Assembly: GCA_033220425.1 (NCBI GenBank)
Contig: CM065650.1
Coordinates: forward strand, 496,001 to 560,000
Length of the DNA stretch: 64,000 bases
Direction: 5' to 3'
Origin: Lepraria neglecta
Taxonomy: Eukaryota > Ascomycota > Lecanoromycetes > Lecanorales > Stereocaulaceae
Part shown: positions 9,519-22,054 of the stretch, in pieces
Layout of the letters: the number at the start of each line of letters is the position of its first letter
How positions within the stretch are numbered: position 1 is the first letter of the stretch
Program-made: the position numbers and the translations under genes
The notes under the pieces: generated by a model
What the model was told of the DNA's origin: nothing
The model's input: only the letters and a program-made list of their open reading frames with translations
The model's database searches: none

Positions 9519-12500
9519 ATGGCGGGTCTACCGCGGCCTGCAGCTGGCTTACAGACCAAAAAACATATAATGCGACCACCCAACTCAAGACCCTCTACAG
9601 CAAGGATACCATCGAGCGCCCCTCCTACACACGGAAGAACACAGTCGGGCGCTGCCTCCCCAGCCGATAGTATCCTGTCAATGTCTACCAACATGTCGCA
9701 ATCAAGATCGCCGCCCCGCCAGAATGGGGGAACGAAGCGCAAAGAACGAGAATTCGATATCGATGGTGGAGAGGAGACAAATATACATGTTGTCGTCCGC
9801 TGCAGGGGTCGCAACGATCGCGAAGTGCGCGAGAATAGCGGAGTCGTTGTCTCTACGGATGGTGTGAGGGGCAAGAATGTCGAACTGTCAATGGGTGCCA
9901 GTGCGCTCAGCAATAAGACTTACCATTTCGACAAAGTCTTCTCTCCAGCCGCCGACCAGTCGATGATCTACGATGACGTGGTTACGCCTATGCTTGACGA
10001 GGTGAGGGCCGCCAGAGATCACACCCATTCTAGGCTAATGTGAGGACTCAGATGCTCCGAGGCTACAACTGCACGATATTCGCATACGGCCAGACTGGCA
10101 CTGGCAAGACATACACCATGTCAGGAGATATGTCTGACACCCTAGGTCTTCTCTCGGACTCAGCTGGGATCATTCCGAGAGTGCTCCAGTCGCTCTTTCT
10201 CAGGCTTGAGGCAGACGAAGCAGAAAGTTCCGTCAAATGTTCATTCATTGAGTTGTACAATGAGGAGCTGCGCGACCTAATCTCTCTGGACGACAACACC
10301 AAATTGAAGATCTACGAGGATGGCCAAAAGAAGGGCCATAGTGCTACGCTTGTTCAGGGTATGGAGGAATCGCATATCAAATCAGCAGGAGACGGCATAA
10401 AGCTGTTGCGAAATGGAAGCCACAAACGACAAGTAGCAGCCACGAAGTGCAACGACCTTAGTTCCCGGAGCCACACAGTGTTCACAGTGACAGCGTATAT
10501 CAAGAGAACAACCGAGACAGGCGAGGACTTTGTCAGCGCCGGAAAGCTCAATCTGGTCGATCTAGCAGGTAGCGAAAACATACAAAGGAGCGGTGCTGAG
10601 AACAAGCGCGCAGCGGAGGCTGGACTCATCAACAAGAGTCTGCTGACGTTGGGAAGAGTCATCAACGCGCTTGTGGAAAGAGGTTCCCATATACCTTACA
10701 GGTCAGTAACTTACTGCCAGCCATCTCTCATCTCGTGGCACTAACTCGTTACAGAGAATCCAAACTTACTCGGCTTTTGCAAGACTCACTTGGTGGACGG
10801 ACAAAGACATGCATCATTGCAACAGTCTCGCCTGCCAAAAGCAACCTAGAAGAAACAATCTCAACATTAGATTACGCTTTCCGAGCCAAGAACATCCGAA
10901 ACAAGCCTCAGGTAAATCAGATGATCTCCAAGAAGACTCTTCTCCGTGAATGGACCGCAGAAATTGAGAAGTTCAAAGGCGAGCTTGTGGCTACTAGGCA
11001 GCGGAACGGCGTTTACTTAAGTACTGAAAGCTATGAAGAAATGGTCGGGGAGAGCGAGTCACGCCGAATCCTTAGCGAGGAACAACAAGCGAGGATCGAG
11101 ACGATGGAGGTGAATTTGAGAAATAAAGTCCAGGAGCTGTTTTCGCTTACGAATAATTTCAATATATTGAAAAAAGACAACGATGGAACAAAACAGCTCC
11201 TGGACAACACCAAAGATGTCCTAGAGAAGACAGAAATCGTCCTCGCAGATACGCGGCAGAACCTTGCAGAGGAGGCCATTCTGCGCAAAGCACACCAAGC
11301 TACCGAAGACCAATTGAACAACGTCGGAGGGGAACTCATTTCGACCCTCGAACGAACGGTGGGCGATATCAATGGGCTGCACTCCAAGCTCAGGAGGAAG
11401 TCCGACCTCCAGTTGCTTAATCGGGAGGGATGGAAGGCCTCGCAGGGCAAAGTCGTTGATATCACGCAGCTTATGGAATCGAATCTCGAAGAATTTAGAT
11501 CTGAGCAAGAACTACTTGTGACGAGGCTTTCAGGTCGAATGCAAAGCTTTGTTCAGGAAGAGCTGGATAAGTTGGGTGCTACGCAGGACTTGCTAAAAGA
11601 GAAGGTCTCGTCCTTCGAATCGTCTGCAAACGAAGTCGTCCAGCAGACCTCAGGAGCTAAGGAGGATATGAACGCAGTGCTTGAGGAGATCAAGATCCTC
11701 CGAGAGGATGTCAAGCGCAAAATTGGCGAGGGACTAAACGGTCTCTCGGTAGCTGCTGGACGCATCTCTGCTGAAGTTATTAACGAGCTAGGATCTTTCC
11801 ACACTCAGGTATGTTTCTACACCCGCAGCTTTCTCGCATCAGTAACTAATATTGACCAGCTTCACACCTCATACAGCTCGCTTGGCAAAGACTTCAAAAA
11901 CATCTTTGAAGAGCTAGTCAAGCATGTCAACACGCAGAAAGCTGAAGCCGATGACCTAAGGCAGAAAGCTTCCTCGGCTGCAAAGGCTGCAATGCAAGCA
12001 GACGCTAATGTGGCAGCTCGATTGGAGACCTGCTTGAATGAGGAGCGTGTGCAAGCATCTCAGGATCGTCAGGGCTTACTTGCCCAAATAACGGACCTAG
12101 TGAACAAGTCTGGCGAGGTACACGATGCTCGGTGGAAGTCCAAGCTCAATGCTGTGCGCGAAGAAGTTCTGTCATCCAAGTCAGAGTTGCAGATGGCAGA
12201 CGAGGGCTATAACACCGGTATGGACGTCTGGTCGCAAAAGGAGAAGCTACTTGTTGAGGAGGTCTTGAAATCCAGAGATACCCTAAAAGGCAAGATGAAG
12301 GACGACTGGAAAGCGATCAACGAGCACAACACCTCAATTCAGGCTACCACGACATCCGTACACGAAGAGACCATTCGCATCGTTGACGCCCAGATGAAGG
12401 ACATGGCGACCCAGATGCAAGCACTGGATGACTTTGTGACTCGCGCGCGGAAGCAAAACGAGCGTCATCACAGCACACATGTTGGATCTCTGGAAGGCCT

Positions 12501-13209
12501 TACCTCCACCGTCAGGCAATCGTACTCCAGCATTGGCGACCACTTCGTCTCCACCTATGACCGAGTCCGTCATATCGGCGAAGATATCTCGACCCAGAGC
12601 ACCTCTCTTCAGGCCTCTTTACCTCCTCTTTCTTCAACAATTCAACAAACTCTTGCAGAACTTCGCTCCAACATCAGTGGTGCACTACTTAAGGAATACA
12701 CGCCGACTGGCGAAACTCCTCGGAAAACACAGTATCAGTACCCAACTACACTACCACGGACTGAATCGCACGACAAACTCCTTGGTAGAAAGCCTTCAGC
12801 ACCTCCACCGTCCCCCCATCGCTCTCCGAGCAAATCTGTTGTCTATACAGACACTCCAGCCACTGACGGAGATATGCATCCAATTTCGACCTCTCCCTCG
12901 AAGGAAGCCAATCCCGGAAGCCTCCGCGAAGTCAGCTTAAACGTCAACGCATCCCTCGTCCGAAACCACAGCGATTCCTCTGCTCCTACGCTTTTGACGA
13001 CTGGCAAGGCTGATCTAGAAAACGTGGGCATGGCTCCACCGCCACTAAAGAGGCAGGCAACGATGGAGAGTAAACTACCAACAAAGTTCGGAGGCGGAAG
13101 AATGCCGGGTGTGGTGAAGTTGGAAGGACGAGAAAACCTCGGCGCGAGTTTTGGGTCGGGAAGGAGACTGAGGAGTAGTCCTACGGATCATAAACGCAGG
13201 GGTGGATGA
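9519..13209 (+). CDS. bimC: Kinesin-5 (BimC/Cut7/Eg5) mitotic motor
   Basis: Four exons: 9519-10001, 10052-10701, 10755-11808 and 11860-13209, totalling 1178 residues. This tetrameric plus-end motor separates spindle poles. The N-terminal extension is Pro/Ser rich. The motor domain starts at about residue 85 ([12 protein letters not shown]), with the P-loop [10 protein letters not shown] near 174, the switch I region [12 protein letters not shown], switch [11 protein letters not shown] near 329, and a neck after NIRNKPQ. A long coiled-coil stalk follows. The tail keeps a clear BimC box at about residue 1010 ([17 protein letters not shown]), whose Thr is the conserved Cdk1 target. The third intron (51 nt) is a multiple of three and would be read through as coding if missed. 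The C-terminus is basic. The gene looks intact. Confidence 0.95.
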
Positions 13210-14621
13210 ATGACTGACCGTGCATTCCAGTCACTTTTGCATGTTGATAACTCGGTGGCTCTGTTAGCGGCTAGGGAAGATGCGGTGTTCGATTACGATG
13301 AGTTAGATGTATAAATTGCAGGCTTTCTCTATGAGAAGGCAGTATCAAGCGCTCGTACAACCTTCCTAGGAATATCTATGAGATCATTCCAGTATATGAA
13401 GAGCGAATTTGCATTCATCATACCCTCCTTCATTCATTAAACAAGTTCCGTCTCGATACTCGCTGTTCGCTATGCCATAACCAGCCATGCCATGCAGAAG
13501 AAAAAGTTTATTCTTAGTACTTAATAAGGCGTTTATGGAACCTGGCCGCCTTTTTATTCAGGGCCAATCCAGTGCTACGAGCCTACTGCAAACCCCCATA
13601 CTAGGTACAAACAATACAGGTCGTCGTATTTGACCATCAAAGAGCATTCGAGTTAAAGCTGGTATAGATAACAGAAAGGCTCGTTTAAATAATTGTATCC
13701 TAAATGAACCCTCCATTCTGAGGTCTCCTGATAGATTTAGGCTTTCGAGAATGAATCAGCTTCAGGACAACGGATTCATATTGCCTGAAAACCCTGATCT
13801 ATCAAAATACGCTATCAAGGGTTGTTGATTTGAGATACAGGATCGCAAAGGCCACGTCAAGAACTAAAGGGTAATTTCGCTAGCTCCTGGAGTGAACAGA
13901 TTCTCGACTGGTTCAGGTCCTCCGACTTAAGTCATGACAGTCTCAATAAGACTAGAACTTGCCGTTCTAAAGCTGTGGAACGATTTAATCGTCAGTAGCT
14001 CTGCTCATGTATCCGGATTTGATATACAGAGAGATGTAAGTAAGCCTAGAACTTGCCGTCTGAATCTTAAGAAATGGCTTCTCCCCAATTTCTGGTCAAT
14101 GAACCAGATTTTAGATACAGCAAAACTTTCAACTCAGCCCAGGACTGTCTGTCTAAGTTTCCAGAACAACCTCATCGCTAGAGTCTCTACCTAGATATAT
14201 AGTCTTTTAATACAGAACGACTTCCACTTAAGCCCAGAATTCCCTGTCCATAGCTTACAGAACAGTCACCCCGCCAAAGTCTCTGCTATAACAATTTCTA
14301 TCAAGCCACGTATAAACGTTAGTTTGAGCCCTAATAGTACTCGTTGGCGTTCGTATAAAGCATTTTTCAATCGGCAATTTGTTTGGCACCGGAAATGAAA
14401 AGACCTTCGATGGTTTCAGGTCCTCCAATTGCAAATATCTTGATGCGCCATTCGTGCTCATATGCTTCTAATTGGGATGGTCTGACCTCTTTCACTCCAC
14501 CAATATGCTATCTAACGACGCCACGGCTGCCGAGAAAGAGCAGCAGATGCGCTTTATCAGTATGCCACACGCCATCATGCCTGCGCGCCAAATCGCAAAG
14601 AGCAATCACCCTCAAAGAGTC
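13210..14621. other. Intergenic region with diverged tandem repeat
   Basis: After the kinesin 3' flank, 13.8-14.35 kb holds the 94-bp repeat described separately. The rest (13210-13820 and 14350-14621) shows no gene. Short plus-strand frames such as 13934-14194 are products of the repeat. Confidence 0.5.
13825..14345. repeat. Diverged tandem repeat, unit about 94 bp
   Basis: The phrase (a)cctagaacttgccg or close variants recurs at 13951, 14045, 14138, 14233 and probably 14329, i.e. every 93-96 bases. A second anchor, gatttgatatacag or gattttagatacag, recurs in step (near 13829, 14018 and 14111). At least five degenerate units can be followed. A longer phrase, ggttcaggtcctcc, also appears at about 13912 and again near 14411 outside the regular array. 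No coding potential. Confidence 0.6.
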
Positions 14622-15467
14622 CTATTTAAACCCACGCTTTTGGCGCGAACAAAGCGGAAAGATCGCCACAGCCCCCTCAATATCAAGCTCGTAATTTTCC
14701 CACTCGGCATGCGCGTGAACACCGGTTGACTCTACTGTACGTTTGCCAAAGATGTTGATCAGCCAGCGAAACGTCCAGCCATGGTCAGTCCTCCACCCAT
14801 TGACAATATCGAGAGCTCCGTTTTCCAAAGGCAGCGAAGGACAGCAGTGGATGAATAGAAAGGCGTGCTTCAGTTGAGCGTCAGTCATACTCAAAGTTTC
14901 GTAAAGGCAGCTGGCGAGATCACATACAATCATTTTATGCACCATCGTTCCCCACATAACCCCCGCAGGATTCTCACTCTTGAGAAGGATTTCATCTCGG
15001 TTCAAGTAAATATTGCACATCATTCCCTCAAGAAATTCCGGCTTTCCATACTTCTTATTCAAAGCGGCAGTCTCGCTTGAATCTGACCAACGCACACTGA
15101 TCCGGTAATCCAGAAGGCTATTGAAGAATGCAGTATCCAAGTCCTTTGCTGCCTTGATGATAACGTCCGGGCCCCATTGGCGATCTTTCCTTGCAAGCTT
15201 AAGCCGCTCGAGAGCCTCTTTCACTTGTGGCGTTGGCCAATTGTCCTGCTGGAGGAAGTTGGTTAGCCATCTGATAGGCTTCTTTGGTTCCAATGGGGCT
15301 GGGATGTCTTCGATGATGATGTCGCTCAATGCGGGTAGCCATGCGTGGTAGATGGTCAAATCGTGTTGGGTGCAGCTGCGCTTGGTGCCAGTTTCGACCT
15401 CACTAGGCTCGAAAGACGCGCGATGCAACTCTTGACAACGCTCTTTTGATATATTTGTAGAGTCCAT
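14622..15467 (-). CDS. SprT-like fold protein with altered HExxH site
   Basis: Single exon, 281 residues, from ATG 15467 (the longer frame starts at a non-ATG codon). I compare it with fungal SprT-like zinc metallopeptidases because the order of blocks fits: a short hydrophobic stretch IYLNRDEILL, then GTMVHKMIVCDL where that family has GTLLHEMxHAxx, and later GWRTDHGWTFRWLINIF where the family has GxxGHGxxWxxxxxxIE. Here the HExxH signature is HKMIVC: the catalytic Glu is Lys and the second His is absent. If the comparison is right, the protein is probably not an active zinc protease. The family call is tentative; the missing residues are plain in the sequence. Confidence 0.45.
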   Translation of the reverse strand: MDSTNISKERCQELHRASFEPSEVETGTKRSCTQHDLTIYHAWLPALSDIIIEDIPAPLEPKKPIRWLTNFLQQDNWPTPQVKEALERLKLARKDRQWGPDVIIKAAKDLDTAFFNSLLDYRISVRWSDSSETAALNKKYGKPEFLEGMMCNIYLNRDEILLKSENPAGVMWGTMVHKMIVCDLASCLYETLSMTDAQLKHAFLFIHCCPSLPLENGALDIVNGWRTDHGWTFRWLINIFGKRTVESTGVHAHAEWENYELDIEGAVAIFPLCSRQKRGFK

Positions 15468-17059
15468 GGCTGTGATGCGATAGATAGACAAAGCGGTGAA
15501 AATGGGCAGGCTGAATACAATTTGACAGCTAAAAGGTAGGGTTATTGCCTTGATCAGTATGCTGTTGTGCGGAGATCACGAAGAGAAAAAAGAAATTTGA
15601 TAATAATGTTTGGTAATGTCGACTCCTGCCGGCGATTACTGTTCAGTTATTGCCTGTGCCGGCGACAGGGTTGTATCGATAGCTGATTCGAGATCTCCCC
15701 CGGACCCAGCCTCCATTAGAACAATGGTAGATATTCTGGTTGAAGTATAGCCTCCTGCAATGTCCAGCATGTTGACATCCCCGTCGTGGATTCCTTCTAT
15801 TGCAGCCTCGCCCATCATTGTCGGCCGCTAGTAAGTACGATGTATGTCCTAAACTAAGAATAAATGTTACGCATGCGCCGAGTTTGCTAGCCTTTGTCCC
15901 TCCACTTTTTTGCAGGATGCACATCAAGTCAACTCAGATGTAGGGGGCATGGTTCAGGAGGGCAAGCATATGAATATGGGGAAGAACTTCAGTGGAGACT
16001 AAAGCTGCGCTCTCGGCCTCGTCAACTGTGAAATGAATTGTTGGTTACCACAGAGCGGCGTAAAGCCTTCCCAGGCCACAGGATGCTACTGAGAACTGGA
16101 CAAAAGCCAGATACTCAGAGGACAAGCTCGGCAATGCGTCTCATTCTAGCAAGCCTTAAAAGCGGTAGCTGTACAGATCAGCATTGGTAGATTTTCGTTC
16201 GTTGTCACGATGATCTGACAACGGAACAGCACACAGTGTTTGTAGAGCAACTAAAGTTATAGCAGTTTCAGCTGGGTATCTGCACTCCGAGTTGACTCAG
16301 GGCGGTCAGCTTCCTAGTCACCCAAAGTCGATGATACGCCATATGGACCAGTAAATCCCATATCGAAAGCACACTTAGGAGGGTATTGAAGCGGTACTTC
16401 AGTAATCTCAGGCTTAGTGTGAGCATGATATCGTATCTCAACATGACTGAGCCAGATCTATGTTCAATTTGCGTTCACTGAGTCCAGGATCATGAATCGC
16501 TAGCTCTGGCTATATTTTATAAGAATAATAATTGGGCCTCCAAGCAGGAACTGTCGAGGTGACTGCTTATGAATTGCAGTGGTTCATTGGATAGCTGAAA
16601 CGACATAATTTGTCGTAGGACATCGTCATTAGCGGAGGACCTCGAATGCCAATTCTATTTTAAGTTAGCGCAACTGCAGCCGACTTTTCTCCATTCATGT
16701 TGGAACTCCGCCTTACATTCGCTATACTTCACAAGCCCGCCTCTACTTTTTCACAACCTCATACTGACTCACGCACAAGCGCTTCCTCATGTTCGAGGAA
16801 ATTCGTCATACAAGCCTCTTGAGAAATCGAGAGGCTCCTCACGTCACGCAAAATGTATAAGAGCTCTCACTCTCATGGAACACTCAACTCAGGTACACTC
16901 TCTCCAACCCCCAAGGCTGACGATACTTTCTAGAGCAACACCAAGGGATCCTTGTGCTGACCAGCGTTTTACTTAGGTCCTCTAGCTGGACCTGCTTCAA
17001 CTATGACACCGTCTCGATGAGCCCGGCAACACAACGTACACTTTGCTCTTGCTATCGAA
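15468..17059. other. 1.6-kb gene-free stretch
   Basis: Only short frames without protein character. The last 200 bases before 17060 are CT-rich, as expected for a fungal promoter and leader of the next gene. No repeats, inverted repeats or RNA genes were noticed. Confidence 0.5.
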
Positions 17060-19590
17060 ATGGACACCCCAATCTGCGTCATAGACGCCAAAACACTCGT
17101 TGACTATATCCAAGACGTTAAGCGCTGGATTTACAATGGTCAACTACGCCTTGTCGTGCCATCGAGCAGTAAGCCTGACCTCAGCCTACGACATTGAGAG
17201 TCTCACTAATTTCTTTTCTAGCACTCGAACGTGTCGAACAAATCTACCAAAAGTCGACAGAGATCAAACCGACACCAAAAGAACCTCCTCGGCCGAGGTC
17301 ATCCGGCAAGCCGGCCAAGAAGGAATTTCCTGCCTTCGACATAAACCCTCGTTTGGCCAAAACCTTTCTCACTAGGCTGAAGACATGGAAGGAAAAGGAT
17401 GTGGCCTCTGAGCAGCGAGCCTTCTTTCAGGAGAAGGAGAACCACGAAGCGGTCGAGTTCCAGCAACCCGCTGAACAATACACGCCATGGAAAGACGCGG
17501 AGATAGAGGAAGAGAAGCCTGAGCCGATACTAGACCGCCCAGCAACTTGGGCACAGGCTTTGCGGAGAAAGCAAGCCGTAGCGAATGGAACATCAGAGGA
17601 TGATCAATCAACCATAGGTCAGTACCTTCGTATTTAACTTTGGTGCATTGCTGATCACAATTTGCTAGGTCCTGTGAAACCGAAGCTGGTTGCCAAAACA
17701 CCTGGAAGTGACTCGTCCCCATGGAAAATAAAAAAAGATGCTCCGAAACTATCAGCAAAGGATGTGCCTATGACACTGCGACCGCTACTAAGCTGTGCTC
17801 TCTGGCGCCTACATGAAAGCATTCATCGCAACGATCCCAATCAACTGTTCCTGCTGTGCAACCAACCAGAGATAGGTGCTATTGCTCAGAAGCTGAATAT
17901 CACTGTCCGATCTATTGAGGAGATCAGGCATCTTATGGTCACGAAGGCCGACAAGACTGGCCTCAAAAGTTTTGGGGATCTCGAGAGGGAATTTGGCATT
18001 CAACTGAAAGGTGCCAAATCTCCAGCCACAGGCCCCACACTGCGAGGAGTAGAGGAAATCACTATCAGATACGACGGTGATGATGTCATGAATCACGAAG
18101 AGAAGATGAATGACTTGATGTCCAGTGGGAAGACTATGGAGACTGATGATAGCCATTTGACTGACGAGGAACGCGATGCCACTTTGGCGACACAAGGCGA
18201 CGAAAATACTAGTAAGAACCCTGGAGAAGCACCTCAGCCGGTGGTTGGAAACGGCAACAAGAAGATGCAGCTAGAAGAGGTACTTGATAAGTCCTCGGTC
18301 ACTCTGGTCGAAGCCAGCATCCCCGAGAAGTCTGCTTGGACCACACGACCGGTCCTCCCTATAAACAAGACACATATCGGTGATATAGAGAAGCGCCTCG
18401 AGGCTGCTCATCTTTTCAATGGTACTACATCCACCGGGACCAGTCGAACAAGTTCACCGAGCGCCGTTGAATATGACGCTCAGAAAGCTCAAGACTTCAT
18501 TCCAAAGCCCACGTCTCCAGCAATCTCGGCTTCGCATACAGAGCCTGCCGCACCGATCGCCAATGATGCTACGCCATCATCTAAGATAACTAACACGCAG
18601 CTCACTTCGAACCAGGCCACGCCCGAGCTTGAAGATAGCGATGAGGAAGAAATCGTTTTCAAGCCACAGGCAAAGCGCTACTCGGCCCAGAGGAAGCCTG
18701 TACAGCCAAATTCCAGGCCATCGACCCCAAAGACTCAGCCCCTGCAGAAGCCTGAGGATACGAGTCCGCAAGTATCAACGCTCAAACCTCAACCTCAACC
18801 CCAGCTGAAGCCAGTCAACCATGGCCGAAATCCTATGGTTGTCGGCCATGGACATCCACGACCTACAAGCTCGCCTACGGTCATTGATCCTGACGCCTTC
18901 GGGCGTAATTTCGCGGTCAACACTAATCCGAGCCCTCGTGCTCCACACAATTCTCGGTCTTATCATCACCCGAGGTCTAACGCCCAAAACGGCCAAGGTT
19001 CTCAAGCTCCTCGCAGTCCTCGCCGCCAGAACGCACGTACAAGTCCACCTCGCCAGCCTCATGAGAGTTCCCAACGTCTTTCTCCCGCACCCGAGCCTAC
19101 AGCTGAGCAAGCACCGCGTACGAGCCCTCGGCGACGATCCAGAGTCATTGATACGGAGAATGCAGCGCCGAGAAATGTTGAATCATCTATACCAGCAAAA
19201 AGCGTAGAGCGTCAGCCAACCCTGCCGGCACCAAAACAATTCGAGACCGATGAATTCGTCCCCAGGCCATCCAGTTCGAATGTGAGCTTGTCAGATATAC
19301 GGCCAGCTCCGAGCATAAATAGATCCAGAGACTATCAGACTGCAGGCTTTGTAGCTCGCTCTCAAATGACACAGACACCACCCAATTCAACAGCACCTGG
19401 CCCGAAAGTCTTCGAGCCTTCAGACTTCGTCCCCAGATCAGCCACACCAGCACCGCTGTACAAGCCGAGAGCACCCGAGCCTGATTATATCGAGCCTCGA
19501 GCATCCATGCCGGATGTGGAATATGTCCTAAAATCTGGCTCCACCAGAGCATCAGCGCGTGGCAGGGGTAGACTGTGGACACCTTCCTAA
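17060..19590 (+). CDS. Large disordered protein with PIN-like N-terminus
   Basis: Three exons, 17060-17168, 17222-17617 and 17669-19590, give about 808 residues. The N-terminus (MDTPICVIDAKTLVDYIQDV, then QLRLVVPSSTLERVEQIYQ) has the alternating strand and helix pattern and early Asp of a PIN-like nuclease domain. A folded block near residues 190-300 follows (LRPLLSCALWRLHESIH, LMVTKADKTGLKSFGDLE). The rest is Pro/Ser/Gln rich and disordered. A short motif recurs in this tail: DFIPKPTSP, EFVPRPSSS, DFVPRSATP and DYIEPRAS, spaced 60-250 residues apart, which looks like a repeated docking motif. The C-terminus ends in RGRGR. Function unknown; an RNA-related role is inference only. Confidence 0.6.
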
Positions 19591-20234
19591 ATAACCTTCG
19601 CGATTAACGACAAAGACTCATATGGAAGGACATGAAGCAATATTGAAGGTGTCAACATCAGCCTTGCAATTGGGCCTCAAAACACGAGAATTGACTGAAC
19701 AAAGTCATGGTATTGAAACAATCGAGGAGACCGGATCGACTACTCGTGGACCACAAGAAATCAAGGCAGGCGGGGATGGGACGGAAAAATGGACTTCAAG
19801 GCCGCTCGCCATTCTTTATCTCACATCAGAGAGAATTACGCAAGGAGTAGATTGTTCAAGAGGGAGAAAGAGTAGTAAAAGTTGGATGGGGGTCTAAATT
19901 GTCAAACCCAGTCCTATTGCATGCGTTTGCTATTATGGAATTACATCAGTATGCAGAATAGATTGAAAGTGCGAATTACCTAGAATGAATGAAAAGTCTT
20001 GCTTTACAACCATGATTTCCATGAAAAGGCCCCGTCAAATATTTGCCTTTCAATAACAGGATCATTTGAGACATCTTTCCAATATACCAGGCCTGAAACC
20101 CTCACTGCTCACATGTACTAAGCCCCTGCTCAGATCATGAAAATGTAACCCAGGTGCAATTGCAGACTAAGGTATTCTATTCTAATCATCATTATCATAA
20201 GCAGGAAACTTATCCAGAACACCAAAACTCTCTT
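19591..20234. other. Gap between convergent genes
   Basis: 3' flanks of the PIN-like gene (plus) and the PLC-like gene (minus). No gene or repeat recognised. Confidence 0.5.
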
Positions 20235-21320
20235 CTAAGAAACCCCATTCAACGCATCCTGCGCAGCAAAAACATCCCCTTGATCAAAAAAATCTACCAA
20301 CACCCCCACCGGCGCGCGTCCATACAACCCTATACACAAATCCGCCTGCGCGCCAATACTGCCCGTCCCCGTCGCCGCATTCGTCGTATTCAGCGCCTCG
20401 CGATCAGGGACGTCGATACCACCAATACTGACATCAAGGAAATGATTCACGATATACATACGCCCGTCTGCCGTGGCGCCGGGTGGCCGATCTATTGTGC
20501 ATTGAGGAAATGTCGGGTCAGTGGTATCGTAGGGCGTTTCGAAGAAGTAGGTGAATTCATCAAGGATGTAAGGGATCGAGGCATCCGCGCCGGCATCGAG
20601 GAACGCCACTAAACGGGTCCCGGCTGTGATGAGCTCTTGCAGTGTTGGCCATGCGTCGAGGGTCAGTGGGGAGGAGGGAGGCGTGTAGGCGTAGGATTTC
20701 AGCCCGCTGGATGTGTATGCTGTATCGAACATACTGACGTTGACATTATCCCCGTTCACGAGGAGGATGGTGAGGACTTCGTTGGGATTGGCGTCCAGCC
20801 AGGTTTTCACTGTTGAGAGGTATGATTCTACGCTCCCGGCGTCTTCTTCGATACAGGTCGTGTGGCAGAGACTTAGTGTTCCTAGGGCGTCGAGGTGAGA
20901 TTGGGCTTGTAGGAAGCGGATGCCGGCGTTCAGTTGGTCGGTTACTGAGACGTCTTGGTTGTCTTGACTGAATGATCTCGGGTCAGCATTTTTCTTTCAA
21001 CGGAATTCTCGAGTCGAAAGACGTGTCCCACGAGCCGGAAAAGATTCACAGCTCAGACGATGACGTGAATTGAGGAAATCATAGTCAAAAAAAACCCCGA
21101 CTCACGGGAGGGGGCCGACGAAGGCAGAATCGTGGGCGCCGATTTGGGTTATGTTTGAGAACGCGCGGGTGCAGAGTTCGGAATGGCCGTTGCAGGCTAT
21201 TGTTGTGGAAGTGGCAAGAGGTGAAGGCACAGTAGAAGTGAGAGATAGGGAAGTAGTAGATGGGAGTGGAGAAGGAGATGGAGTGGGCAGCAGTGCTAGC
21301 AAAGCTGATAGGAGGTGCAT
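20235..21320 (-). CDS. Secreted PLC-like phosphodiesterase
   Basis: Exons 21320-21106 and 20967-20235, joined over a 138-nt intron, give 315 residues. The first ~20 residues (MHLLSALLALLPTPSPSPLP) are a signal peptide followed by a Ser/Thr linker. The catalytic-domain opening FSNITQIGAHDSAFVGPLP matches PI-PLC X-like TIM-barrel proteins, with the conserved His of GAHDS. DQLNAGIRFLQAQ follows across the splice, then CHTTC, the position of the second active-site His, and VLTILLVNGDNVN. The likely substrate is a phosphoinositide or a GPI-type lipid; these secreted fungal proteins are poorly characterised. It looks intact. Confidence 0.8.
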
Positions 21321-22054
21321 GCTTCGAAACGTAGAATGTTACGTACTAGTTATTGCTTGCAGTTTTTCTTGCGTCCAAAATTGGGAAACATCTTCGCGAA
21401 AAACAGTCTTTATATATGAAATGGCAATTGATGCCTTCTTTATTGGTGCAACAAGAAAAACGAACAATGCGACCAAAGAAACGAAGACAAATCCCCTCGC
21501 GTCAGACCATCGCCATCACAAGATCGCATCACCGGTGCGCGCAAATTGGGAATGATCTCTTTCATGATGATCACCTCTCACGCACAGGAGGTTGTTCTCC
21601 GAAAGGAAGGTTGAAACAGGAAGGAATCAGATGCATAAACATGTTCCTCGTCTCTTGATCCTGGTTGGTGATTCCATCTCGGCTGTCGGAGGTTGCCTAA
21701 ATTAGAAGCTCTGTTATGTGAAACAGGATCTTGTCATCAGACTAATAGTGCAACTTTCGAAAGTCATCCCTATCATATGACAGTGATCGCAGTGGATGGC
21801 ACGAAGTAAATGAACGTGAAGGCCTTCAGATTGTTTCACGCCAAATCTTCAGCCACCAGGCGGGGCGGCTCGGCGGGAGCGGGCGCGAGGCCGCTATTGG
21901 CCCCCGTGAAGGACCCTTAAAAAACCTCATTGGTGTTCATTAATGTCCCTTTGTCAATATCCAGTCTTAATCTTACAGCGGTTGATGATCTGGCCCTTTG
22001 ACAACTAGATGACTGTTCTCTTTGGTTGCTTGTTAGCATAGCTTGTTCTTTATA
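21321..22054. other. Divergent intergenic region
   Basis: Lies between the minus-strand PLC-like gene and the plus-strand HET gene. A short, very GC-rich patch sits at 21855-21906 (ggcggggcggctcggcggga) in otherwise average sequence. No gene. Confidence 0.4.

Noticed and set aside
15636-15927. Minus-strand frames upstream of the SprT-like gene
   Set aside because: Two overlapping frames of unlike composition, no motifs, no splice pattern.
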